Assembly (NCBI GenBank): GCA_016931995.1
Contig: JAFGDS010000042.1
Location: forward strand, 1 to 64,000
Reading direction: 5' to 3'
Source: Pirellulales bacterium
Lineage (GTDB): Bacteria > Planctomycetota > Planctomycetia > Pirellulales > Thermoguttaceae
Length of the DNA stretch: 64,000 bases
Shown here one piece after another: positions 1 to 7,804 of the stretch. The notes under the pieces were generated by a model. It worked only from the letters and a program-made list of their open reading frames with translations. It had not been told where the DNA came from and made no database searches. The translations under genes and the position numbers were made by a program. Every line of letters starts with the position of its first letter. Positions within the stretch are counted from its first letter, which is position 1.

Positions 1-535
1 GACGGCCCATTCTACCGCGCTAACCGTAAAACCTAAAGGATTCGCCTGACGGCGAGGGTTTTAGACCCATCGTTGAGACAATAAACCACCCAAGTTGCGT
101 AAACAAACTTGAGTCTAACAAAACCTCCACGAGATGCAACGTTTTTCCGTCCGCGATCAACAATTCTCGTATTCCCAAACCGGTGAATAAACATGCATCC
201 TAATGGTATTATTCGCAGTTTGACGAACTATAATGCATAAAAAGACCGTTCTTGCATGCCCCATTGATGGCATTGCTGATGCGTAAAAAAGGGATAAGTC
301 CAATTATCGCGGAAAACGAATCGCACCGTGCTCCTCCGCCCTACTTCTTTGCCTCGCCCTACCGCGTCTCGTCTTCCCGTTGCAAGGCGTCCTCCACACC
401 AGGTATTGCCACAATACCCCGTGGCCGCCGCCTCATCCCGCGCCGATCACGACGCCCGCCAGCCAAAAAGACGACGCGACAATTGGGAGCACGGCGATTT
501 CTCCAAACGTGATTTCATCGGTAAACAGAAGTGGG
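1..535. other. Gene-free left edge, relatively AT-rich
   Basis: I see no convincing coding region here. The first 250 bases are clearly richer in A and T than most of the window. A small hairpin with 5-bp arms (TCGCC-TGAC-GGCGA, 42-55) sits inside a longer imperfect one whose outer arms are AAAACC and GGTTTT (about 28-62). The short open frames at 250-830 on the plus strand are shadows of the minus-strand gene that ends at 536. Confidence 0.5.
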
Positions 536-2260
536 TCAGCGTTTCTCGACCGTCACCGTGGCGTCAATCAGGATGGGCTTTTTGCGCCAATCGTAGTCCT
601 TCAAGTAGCCGATGTCTTTCACCCGCGGGCGGCGCTCGCGGAGGCGGACGGAGTTGACGCCGATGGCCCGGTCGCTGGAGAGATGGTTCCGGCCGACGCA
701 TTCCAGACGGAGCGTGTACTTGCCCGGCTCGGGCCAGAAGTCCATCAGGCTGATGTCGTCCACCAGAGGCAAGGTCTTGTTGGCGGACTGGGTATCGTAC
801 AGGTCGAGGGGCGGACCGATCTTCACGCCGTTTAAGAACGCCTGGTAGATGCCCGCGTCGGGCGACTTTTCCAGCACGGCCACGAGCCGGTAGGGCGCCT
901 TCTCCTTCACCTCGAACGAAAGTTCAATCCAGGCGTCTTTCTCGCTCTTGGGCGTGAAGGCCAGGACGCGGTCGGTGTCCCAGTATTGGGCGAGGCCGCG
1001 CATTTGGACCGCGCCTTGACCGTGGAAGCGGTCGGCCCGATGGTCCTCGCCCCAGGCGATGATCGGATCGATCGAGGGCAGCTTCCGTTGCTCGGCGGTG
1101 GTCGTCGGGGCGAACTGCTTGCTGGGGCCGAACTGATACCAGAAGGCGACGCTCGCGACGTCGTCTTGGCGCTGGTCGTAGAGCCGAGGGATGTTTTGGG
1201 CGTTTTCATCGGCGTTGGTGAAGCCCATCATTTCGACGGCGACGCGGATGCTCTTTTTGAAGACGATCGGATCGCGGACGTGCCAGCGGTAGGCGCACGA
1301 CATTTGGCCGACGTCGCGCGCGACGTGGCTGACGTAGGGCGTGCCGAAAAAGGGCGTCAGGCATGGTTTCAAGCCCCAGGCGGAGAGGAAGTAATCCTCG
1401 GTGCCGGTGCCCCAGATCGATGGGCGCTCTTCGCCGTCGATGGCGATGCGGATGTCGCCCTCGCCGAACCAGTCGGGGCTTCGCGTGCGGACCGAAAGGG
1501 CCGTGCCCACGTAGTAGCCCTGGCCCTCGGTGTCGAGGATGAGGTACTCGTTGTCGGGCCGGTCGGGATTGCCTTGGACCGGGAACTCCTGGCGATAGCG
1601 GGCACAGAAGTACATCGTCTCCGGCGACAGCGAGTCCTTCTTGATCCAGTCGATCGCGCGGAAGAGCGACCGGAGCGGCTTCTTGCTCTGGTTGACGACC
1701 TCGATCCGCGCCGACTTGCGGAACGGCATGCGCCAATAGCAGTTGTACGAGTCGCCGTCCTCGACGACGACGGGGATGCTGTTGACTGTGATGCGTTTGC
1801 CGAACCCTTGGGCGAACAGGTCGCAAAGCGGCGCTTCGACGTCGGGCCGGTCGCGGCCGTCCCAATACATGCGCACGAGCACCTCGCGCGAGTTGGCCCG
1901 GCCGCGCGGCTCCTCGCCGGGGCGAATCGAGCTGAAGTGGTTGATGGTGATCCAGATGTGGTTGATGACGCCGGGTCCCTCGATATCGGCGATGACGGCG
2001 GTTTCGCCGGGCTCGACGAAGCGCTGGCAATCGATATTGGCCGCGGGGTCCGGTTGGCCGTCCTTGCCCAATCGGGCGGAGCTGGCCGAGTAGCTGCGGC
2101 CGTCTTCCCACCGGGTGACGTCGTCCAGCGGGTCGCCCGCCACCGGCGCCGCGGGCAAGGCGGTCATTGTCACGGCCAGCATCATGCCCCTCCAAACGCG
2201 GCGCGAGAATCGCGGGACGCCGCCGTGTCGTCGTGAGTCCGAGGTGTTTTTGTCGAACAT
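536..2260 (-). CDS. Secreted GH172-type (DUF2961) glycoside hydrolase
   Basis: A 574-residue protein of the DUF2961/GH172 family, whose characterised members act on fructofuranosides and arabinofuranosides. Visible hallmarks are GVINHIWITI near residue 90, the R-MYWDG stretch with PLCDLFAQGFG after it, and WGTGTEDYFLSAWG in the middle, which belongs to the conserved catalytic core. The C-terminal third looks like a jelly-roll or carbohydrate-binding module (YRLVAVLEKSPDAG and after). The start at 2260 is chosen because GGGAGG lies seven bases upstream and the N-terminus then carries a basic region plus a hydrophobic stretch (MMLAVTMTALPAAPVAG) typical of an export signal. An upstream start at 2329 would add residues without family resemblance. 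The substrate cannot be read from sequence; polysaccharide scavenging outside the cytoplasm is the likely role. Confidence 0.87.
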   Translation of the reverse strand: MFDKNTSDSRRHGGVPRFSRRVWRGMMLAVTMTALPAAPVAGDPLDDVTRWEDGRSYSASSARLGKDGQPDPAANIDCQRFVEPGETAVIADIEGPGVINHIWITINHFSSIRPGEEPRGRANSREVLVRMYWDGRDRPDVEAPLCDLFAQGFGKRITVNSIPVVVEDGDSYNCYWRMPFRKSARIEVVNQSKKPLRSLFRAIDWIKKDSLSPETMYFCARYRQEFPVQGNPDRPDNEYLILDTEGQGYYVGTALSVRTRSPDWFGEGDIRIAIDGEERPSIWGTGTEDYFLSAWGLKPCLTPFFGTPYVSHVARDVGQMSCAYRWHVRDPIVFKKSIRVAVEMMGFTNADENAQNIPRLYDQRQDDVASVAFWYQFGPSKQFAPTTTAEQRKLPSIDPIIAWGEDHRADRFHGQGAVQMRGLAQYWDTDRVLAFTPKSEKDAWIELSFEVKEKAPYRLVAVLEKSPDAGIYQAFLNGVKIGPPLDLYDTQSANKTLPLVDDISLMDFWPEPGKYTLRLECVGRNHLSSDRAIGVNSVRLRERRPRVKDIGYLKDYDWRKKPILIDATVTVEKR

Positions 2261-2336
2261 GGTCGCCTCCCTTGGGTCCAATGCGCCGAACGCCCCGAAG
2301 CCCCCGTGCCATGATACCGCGCGGCCCAACGGCTTT

Positions 2337-3176
2337 CTACGGCTCTTCCCCCGCCGGGGGCGTTTGGGTTTCGGCTTGGGCCGCCATCACGGACAGGGCG
2401 CTTAGGAGCCTTCTGAAGTAGCTCTGCGCGCGTTCGATGTTCAGCGTGTTGACGCGGTCCCGGCGCAGTTTCGCCTGCCACTGTCTCGGCGACATCTTGA
2501 GAATTCCGCTGCGATACGCGATGTCCTCTTGCGCCAAGGCTTGCGCCCGCTGCTGGGCGGACGCGTCGAATCGCTTGGCGAGGACCTCGATCACGCCGTG
2601 GGCCTTTCGATACTCCCCTTTGCGGAAATCCCGGTCCCGCGCGGAAATGATCGCGTCGGTGTTGACGCCGAACTCGGTCCGCCGCGCGGCCGAAAGAAGG
2701 TGGGTGAACGTGCCCGCGTCGATCAACGCCGAGGTGGGCTCCGTGGACGGCGCAAAGCCGGCCGGCTCGCTTTCGGTCCCCGCGGCGGCCAGCTTGTGGA
2801 GCCCCTCCAGCACCGCCTCGAGTCGTTGCAGGATTCCTTCCGCCTTCACCTTGGCGGCGGCAAGGAAGCGGTCTTCCGCGGAGAGGGCATCCGGGTTTTC
2901 GGGATGATGCCGCAGCACCTTCCAACGTCGATCCCGATACGACTCCCACGTGGCGCTCACCAGCGCGGCGGCGTCCTGGTGGTTTCCGGCGGCCAAGGCG
3001 GCCTTGGCGTCGGCAAGCGGGTTCGCGTAGGCCGACCCGTTCAGCTCCCGATGTAAACGATCCAGCTCCCGCTCGATCGATGCCGGCGCTCCCCCGCGCA
3101 CGTCGCACGGAGACGCTTCGGCGTCCGGGCCCGCGGCGCCGTCGGAACCGGGGCTCTGTCGTCCAAAAGCTGGCAT
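2337..3176 (-). CDS. Unknown helical protein
   Basis: I do not recognise this 279-residue protein. It is predicted to be largely alpha-helical and charged, with a run of amphipathic helices (ERELDRLHREL, ADAKAALAAGNHQDAAALV, KVKAEGILQRLEAVLEGL) and no signal peptide, membrane segment or known catalytic motif. The stretch ALAAGNHQDAAALVSATWESY resembles one TPR-like helical pair. No good ribosome site precedes 3176, so the true start may be the in-frame region further in; the first 30 residues are low in conserved-looking content. It lies 76 bases upstream of the GH172 gene on the same strand and could be co-transcribed. Codon usage and amino-acid composition look like a real gene. Confidence 0.6.
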   Translation of the reverse strand: MPAFGRQSPGSDGAAGPDAEASPCDVRGGAPASIERELDRLHRELNGSAYANPLADAKAALAAGNHQDAAALVSATWESYRDRRWKVLRHHPENPDALSAEDRFLAAAKVKAEGILQRLEAVLEGLHKLAAAGTESEPAGFAPSTEPTSALIDAGTFTHLLSAARRTEFGVNTDAIISARDRDFRKGEYRKAHGVIEVLAKRFDASAQQRAQALAQEDIAYRSGILKMSPRQWQAKLRRDRVNTLNIERAQSYFRRLLSALSVMAAQAETQTPPAGEEP

Positions 3177-3439
3177 TCTTGGTTGTTAGTCGATTACCAT
3201 TCGGATTCCAGCGAACAAAGAGGGCGTCCGAGCGGCGTCGCACCGATGGAGATGCTATCGGTGTCGCGCCAGCGACGAGAGGACCACTTCACCAACAAGC
3301 TCCTCTTGGGTCCACGGACCCCGATAGCCAAGCTGTTGGCCACCTCCGGCATTTGCGGGCCCGAATCGCCGGACGCCCACAGGAAACACCAATTGTGTCC
3401 CCGTGTCGACTCCCGTTGTCGAACAATGACACAAGCGTG

Positions 3440-3455
3440 ATAATATGCGTATTAT
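3440..3455. promoter_or_regulatory. AT-rich inverted repeat upstream of the restriction-modification module
   Basis: ATAATA-TGCG-TATTAT is a perfect 6-bp inverted repeat with a 4-bp spacer, in an otherwise gene-free 360-bp gap ahead of vsr. A second imperfect palindrome, GTGTACATATGGATACAC (3533-3550), overlaps the vsr start codon. Either could be an operator or promoter element controlling the module, but no controller gene is visible. This is inference only. Confidence 0.3.
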
Positions 3456-3540
3456 GGGAAAGCGCGGATGGGCGATTGACGAGTTTTTTTCGTTGGTGGA
3501 TAGTTAGGAAAGGGAAACGGCTTGACAGCATGGTGTACAT

Positions 3541-3951
3541 ATGGATACACTTAGTCCGGTCCAGCGCAGTGAAAGGATGGCGCGGGTCCGGTGCAAGGAT
3601 ACGAAGCCCGAGATAGCTGTTCGTCGTCTTGTGCATTCGCTTGGTTACCGGTACCGGCTGCACTCCAGCCGGTTGCCCGGCTGCCCAGATCTAGTTTTTT
3701 CGTCGCGACGGAAGGTCATCTTTGTCCACGGGTGTTTTTGGCATCGTCACAGCGGGTGTCGGAATTGTCGACTTCCAAAATCGCGATTGGAGTTTTGGCG
3801 GCCGAAACTAGAGGCAAATCGACGGCGGGATCGACGGAATCGTGACCGACTGCGGCGGCTTGGTTGGGGGGTGTTGGTGGTATGGGAATGCGAATTGGCG
3901 AATGTCGAAAGACTGACCGTCGGGATCAGGCGATTTCTGGAAGACGAATGA
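3541..3951 (+). CDS. vsr: Very short patch repair endonuclease (Vsr)
   Basis: A 136-residue Vsr-type endonuclease. The family nicks DNA at T:G mismatches formed when 5-methylcytosine deaminates, starting short-patch repair, and it accompanies C5-cytosine methyltransferases. The N-terminal SPVQRSERMARVRCKDTKPE is the family signature. It is followed by LPGCPDLVF (the catalytic Asp strand), VIFVHGCFWHRH (metal and zinc ligands), the C-X2-C pair GCRNC, and GWGVLVVWECEL near the C-terminus. Length is normal. The stop overlaps the methyltransferase start by four bases (ATGA), so the two are translationally coupled. No clear ribosome site precedes the ATG. Confidence 0.95.
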   Translation: MDTLSPVQRSERMARVRCKDTKPEIAVRRLVHSLGYRYRLHSSRLPGCPDLVFSSRRKVIFVHGCFWHRHSGCRNCRLPKSRLEFWRPKLEANRRRDRRNRDRLRRLGWGVLVVWECELANVERLTVGIRRFLEDE

Positions 3952-5105
3952 TGAGGACCATTGAGCTTTTCGCCGGCGCCGGCGGCCTAGCGCTTGGTAC
4001 CATGTCCGCGGGATTCCGCCACGAGGCCGTGGTTGAGTGGGACCGCAACGCGTGCGACACGATTCGCGAGAATAACAGGCGGGGCGTCATCGCGTGGCCG
4101 CTGCATCAGGTTGACGTGCGGGAGTTCGAATACTCCTCGTTCCAAGGATTGGACTTGGTGGCGGGCGGTCCGCCATGTCAGCCTTTCTCCATTGGCGGGA
4201 AACACCGCGGACATGCCGACCATCGCAACCTCTTCCCCGAGGCGGTTCGCGCCGTTCGCGAGATCCAGCCTCGAGCCGTGCTCATTGAAAACGTGAAGGG
4301 GCTCCTTCGCGCGTCGTTCGCCCGCTACTTCGAGTATATCGTGCTCCAATTGACCTATCCGGGCTTGCGTTTACGCAAAGACGAGGACTGGGCGAGCCAT
4401 CTTTCGCGTCTCGAACGTCACCACACCAAAGGTGGTCAAAAGGGACTTCATTACCATGTTGTTTTCAGCAGGCTGAACGCGGCGGATTTTGGCGTGCCAC
4501 AACGTCGCGAGCGAGTGTTCATTGTGGCGTTCTGGAGCGACATCGACGCGAAATGGGCATTCCCCCAGCCGACTCACTCCCAAGACGCATTATTTCTCAG
4601 CAAGTGGGGAATAGGCGACTATTGGGAACGTCACAAGGTGGCGAAACGAGACAGGCCAACGCCGCCATCGCATCACCGCGCGAAGGTGGATCGATTGCGG
4701 GAGATGCTTTTCGATGCTGACTTGGCGCCCTGGCTCACGGTGCGCGACGCCATCGCGGACTTGCCCGACCCACGCGCGTCTGGCAATTCAGTATTGAATC
4801 ATTGGCAAAACGGCGGCGCTCGCGTCTACGGAGGGCACACGGGAAGCCCGTTGGACGAACCCGCCAAGACACTCAAGGCCGGCGACCACGGCGTGCCTGG
4901 CGGGGAGAACATGCTGGCCTATCCGAACGGGGACATGCGATATTTCACGGTGCGAGAGAGCGCGCGATTGCAGACGTTCCCGGATGATTTCGCGTTTCAA
5001 GGCTCTTGGACGGAATCCATGCGACAACTCGGAAACGCCGTGCCCGTGGCACTGGCGAAACGGCTTGCATCGAGCATCCGAAACAGATTGGACGCCGTGG
5101 CGTAG
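3948..5105 (+). CDS. C5-cytosine-specific DNA methyltransferase
   Basis: A 385-residue Dcm/HhaI-like enzyme that transfers methyl from SAM to C5 of cytosine within a specific DNA site. Motif I is IELFAGAGGLALG at the N-terminus, motif IV GGPPCQPFS carries the catalytic Cys, motif VI is ENVKGL, motif VIII QRRERVFIVA, and motif X QLGNAVPVALA. The variable target-recognition region lies between motif VIII and the C-terminal motifs, roughly residues 200-310. The start at 3948 is the ATG in the ATGATG that overlaps the vsr stop; upstream in-frame codons would read through vsr. Three bases after its stop lies the end of a convergent Eco29kI-like endonuclease. The Eco29kI methyltransferase is also C5-type and its site is CCGCGG, so a related specificity is possible but unproven. 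Confidence 0.96.
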   Translation: MMRTIELFAGAGGLALGTMSAGFRHEAVVEWDRNACDTIRENNRRGVIAWPLHQVDVREFEYSSFQGLDLVAGGPPCQPFSIGGKHRGHADHRNLFPEAVRAVREIQPRAVLIENVKGLLRASFARYFEYIVLQLTYPGLRLRKDEDWASHLSRLERHHTKGGQKGLHYHVVFSRLNAADFGVPQRRERVFIVAFWSDIDAKWAFPQPTHSQDALFLSKWGIGDYWERHKVAKRDRPTPPSHHRAKVDRLREMLFDADLAPWLTVRDAIADLPDPRASGNSVLNHWQNGGARVYGGHTGSPLDEPAKTLKAGDHGVPGGENMLAYPNGDMRYFTVRESARLQTFPDDFAFQGSWTESMRQLGNAVPVALAKRLASSIRNRLDAVA

Positions 5106-5108
5106 TTT

Positions 5109-5453
5109 TCATTTTGGCGGGAACTGCTTATCCCACGAACTCACGCGGTCCGTGCCAGGCCTTCCCTTTCCGGGCGTCTTGCTTCCGAAGCCGCTTTGGT
5201 TCCATAGGTGTTCATTCAGTCGGGCACGAAGCGTCCGCTTACTACTGGTTGTCGCCTGGGAAGCCTTGCCCACGTAGACAAGAGCCCCTTTCCAATAGAT
5301 CACATACACCCCACTCGCCCTGGGACCAATGTCTTTTTCCAGCGCGAGTTTCGGACTCGCGCTCAGCTTGGCAAGCACCTGTTCCCGGATTGCCAAGTCC
5401 AACTCGAAGACGAATTCGTGAGGGTCTTTTTCCACGTCGCGCTGGGTCGCCAT
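5109..5453 (-). pseudogene. Eco29kI-like GIY-YIG restriction endonuclease with internal deletion
   Basis: The 114-residue frame matches the Eco29kI family of type II GIY-YIG endonucleases in three blocks. These are GVYVIYW (48-54), LVYVGKA (58-64) followed by R78-L-N-E-H82, and WNQSGFG with PGKGR and SSWD (84-108). Known family catalytic residues are two Tyr, Arg, His, Glu and Asn. Here both Tyr, R78, H82 and N85 are present. However, H82 and N85 are only three residues apart, whereas about 45 residues separate them in Eco29kI, so the segment holding the catalytic Glu is missing in frame. The C-terminus also stops soon after the SxWD motif. Total length is roughly half the family's. The reading frame is otherwise intact, so this is either an inactivated endonuclease or a truncated derivative. 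It converges on the methyltransferase with a 3-base gap. Confidence 0.75.
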
Positions 5454-5495
5454 CTCGTCTCGTCGCAAGCGGACACACTTGAAGGAATCCACTGC

Positions 5496-5537
5496 GGTAT
5501 TCGGCAATGCACCGCCGGTATTCGGCAATGCACCGCC
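5496..5537. repeat. Two tandem 21-bp repeats upstream of the endonuclease frame
   Basis: The 21-bp unit at 5496-5516 (beginning GGTATTCGGCAATG) is repeated exactly at 5517-5537. It lies 43 bases upstream of the likely endonuclease start and is read through in frame if translation began earlier. It may reflect slippage or a regulatory duplication; I see no further copies. Confidence 0.8.
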
Positions 5538-5647
5538 GCGTTTTTGAGACGACCCGCGACAAGGCGGTTTGGGGCGATATTGAGGCCCGCAAATTCGCGC
5601 CAATCCGTGAATCCCACATTGCGTCGTCGATGAGAACGTCCCCCGAA

Positions 5648-5670
5648 CACTGCTGGACAAGCCAGCAGTG
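5648..5670. repeat. Intergenic hairpin CACTGCTGG/CCAGCAGTG
   Basis: Perfect 9-bp arms with loop ACAAG, lying between the two convergent 3-prime regions of the endonuclease leader and the selenoprotein candidate. Related copies occur at 7617-7643 and 39931-39958, so it belongs to a dispersed repeat family. It may help end transcription from the minus-strand gene, but there is no T-run. Confidence 0.75.
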
Positions 5671-5698
5671 GCACCCATCCATCACGTCCGCGCCGTGC

Positions 5699-7534
5699 TC
5701 ACTCCACGATTTCCGGCATTTGCCACGGATTGTCCGTGGCTGGGTTGTCGGATTGGTCGGGGCCGAGGATGTCGGCTTTCGACAGGATACTCAGGTACTC
5801 GCCATCGATGGCGAAGGGGCCGGCGTCCATTTGGACGCGGATCGCGTAGCTCTCGGAGAGCGTTTTGGGTACTCGCCACGAGTACCGGCAGGTGAAGCCT
5901 CATCCATACTCGAACTGGCCGGTTTTGACCACTTTGCCGTCTTCGGCGGTGATGGTGAACTTGGGCTGGCCCGGCCGGTCGCCCTCGACCAACAGGTATT
6001 CGCACAGCTCGCCCGCCGTGCCGACCAGCTCGAGCTCCAGCGTCACTTCGCCGTCTTCCAGGGGACTGGACACCTTGACCACCGGAAGATACGGAGGGCC
6101 GAAGGGCAGGGGAACCCTATGACCGGCCGCGACCTTGACCGGCGCTACCCTGGCGGGCACGTCGGCCATGGCCACGGTTCGCTCGTTGTCGTCCTTCACT
6201 AGGCCCGGCAACACGGCCCGGCCGATCGCCAGGGCGAGGGACCGCGACGACTGGAAGCGTCGGCCCGCGTCCGCCGCGCGATCGGGCTCGATTGTGTAGT
6301 TCAAGAGCTTCCATTCTCCTTCGGGCAACGGGGCCTTGCCTTCGATGTCGCCGATGATCGGCAAAACGCCCTGGGGACCGGCCACGAGACCGCGGTAGCC
6401 GCGATGGGCGCTGAGCACGTGGCCGACCGGCGCGGTGGACGGGGCCAGCGAGAGCCGGTCGCCGGCGGGCAACACCGTCAGATCGAAAAATCGCCCGTCG
6501 CGGAAGATCACGGGGCCAACGTGATATCGGCACGCCGGAGCGCCGTCCGACCCGTCCGGCAGGTCGCCGTTGACGTGTTTGCGGCGGGGGTCGAGCACGT
6601 AGAGCACGTCGCCGGGGGCGATTTGGGCCGCGGCCCGGGGATCCTCGTTGTCGGCGTCGGGCGGGAGCACCCGCGGGGCGTCGTCGAACCGGCCGTTGCT
6701 GTTGCCGTCGACGACGACCACGCGGCGGCGACGGCCGTCGACGGTCAATTCGCCATCGGCATAAACCGCCGCGCGGAGCTCGACGGTCGTGTCGCCGCGC
6801 CAGCCGGAGGATTGCGACACGACAAACGCGTAGTCGATGGTCATGCCGTCCACGTTGATGGGCAAATCAATCCGCGGAAACGCGTCGGGCGTCGATGGCC
6901 TCCAAACGTCATAGAAAATCCTATACCGCGCCCGTTTGGAACTCCCGTCTTCGCCTTCTTCTTCCTTAATCATCTCGACAACCGGATCGTCGGTTAGGTC
7001 GCCGTTTCGGTTTTGGTCGAAGACGAGGCGGGTGTAGTCCTTGCGGGGCGTTTCGTTGCCGGTGATTTTTCGGACGACCATGCCCAGCGCGCGGGCCAAC
7101 GGGCCGCCGCGTCGGGCGTCGGCCTCGGCCTCGCGCTCCTCCGGCGTGGGCGCGGCGGCGTCGAGGACGAATCCGTAGTAGTCCGAGCCGAGCTTGGCGA
7201 CCGCCCGAAGGGGATGCCGCGCGGCGTAGCCGGGCAGCTCCTTTTTGATGACTTCGCTGAAGGCGGGCGGGGGCGTTTGGCCGGTGGGCGCGGCGAGGAT
7301 GGGCTTGCCGCCTTCCCACGAGAACTCGAACGACTGCGGCTCGACGTTGGCGAACGCCGTTTCGATGGCCACCGGCCACTCGACCGGTTGCTTGGCCGGC
7401 ACGATTTTTTTCAGAGTGAGCGGGCAGGTGTCGGCGCGGACGGCGGGAGCCGCGAGAAGCAACGCCACCATGACGAGCACGGGCAGAGCCCGTGGCACGC
7501 GGACATCGGCCCAACCGGACAACCGTAAATACAT
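5699..7534 (-). CDS. Candidate selenoprotein 1: secreted protein with in-frame UGA
   Basis: Conventional reading stops at the UGA at 5902-5900 after 544 residues. The same frame then continues 66 codons to a TGA at 5701-5699, giving 611 residues with Sec at 545. Around the UGA the peptide reads FEYG-U-GFTCRYSWRVPK, and the downstream paralog has the same motif. The protein has a signal peptide (hydrophobic 16-33, mature N-terminus near ADTC), Cys36, Cys511 and Cys549. It also has two calcium-loop-like segments, DQNRNGDLTDD (173-183) and DGNSNGRFDD (276-285), and the motif PLPFGPPYLPVV. The start ATG has GAGGAGG upstream. The biochemical role is unknown; Sec and Cys spaced U-x-x-x-C suggest an extracytoplasmic redox or metal function. 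If UGA is not recoded, the product is the 544-residue form. Confidence 0.7.
5868..5902 (-). promoter_or_regulatory. SECIS-like hairpin just after UGA (paralog 1)
   Basis: Beginning 14 bases after the UGA, the RNA folds into an 8-bp perfect stem, GGTACTCG-TGG-CGAGTACC (5886 to 5868). The apical loop is three bases, U-G-G, and starts 22 bases after the UGA. Bacterial SECIS elements are expected within the coding region with the apical loop about 16-37 bases from UGA and a G in the first two loop positions; this one fits. The 44 bases from two codons before the UGA to the Lys codon are identical in the second paralog, including all synonymous positions. Confidence 0.65.
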
Positions 7535-7616
7535 CGGCCGAATCCTCCTCTTGCTCCGACACGGGCGTCACCGCCGGCTTGTCCAGCAGCGACTCTCCTT
7601 TCCGGAATCCGCAGCA

Positions 7617-7643
7617 CACTGCTGAACAAGCCAGCAATGGCGC
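7617..7643. repeat. Degenerate copy of the CTGCTGG-ACAAG-CCAGCA hairpin
   Basis: CACTGCTGAACAAGCCAGCAATGG matches the perfect hairpin at 5648-5670 with two changes. It lies in the gap between the two selenoprotein candidates. Confidence 0.65.
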
Positions 7644-7647
7644 CCTA

Positions 7648-7719
7648 CGCGAGATCCTTCGCTTCGCTCAGGATGACTTCGTACGAGTTCAGGATGACTT
7701 CGTACGAGTTCAGGATGAC
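7648..7719. repeat. Partial GATCCTTCGCTTCGCTCAGG repeat plus 21-bp tandem units
   Basis: A half copy of the dispersed element found at 20958 and 42782 (GAGATCCTTCGCTTCGCTCA) runs into two exact 21-bp units, 7670-7690 and 7691-7711 (AGGATGACTTCGTACGAGTTC shortened by one base here), and the first eight bases of a third. It occupies the gap between the two paralogs and codes for nothing I can support. Confidence 0.75.
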
Positions 7720-7804
7720 GCCGATTGGCGCGACGCGATTGAGTCGTGCCGAAGAACAGCCGGGAGGTCGGGGCGGGCCCGGCCTCCCGGCGCGAGGGTT
7801 CCGA

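Noticed and set aside
1-70. tRNA at the left edge
   Set aside because: GGTTAGCGCGGTAG on the minus strand recalls a D-arm, but no T-loop, anticodon arm or acceptor stem could be built.
3522-3550. TTGACA promoter for vsr
   Set aside because: The matching -10 position would fall within the coding region, after the start codon.
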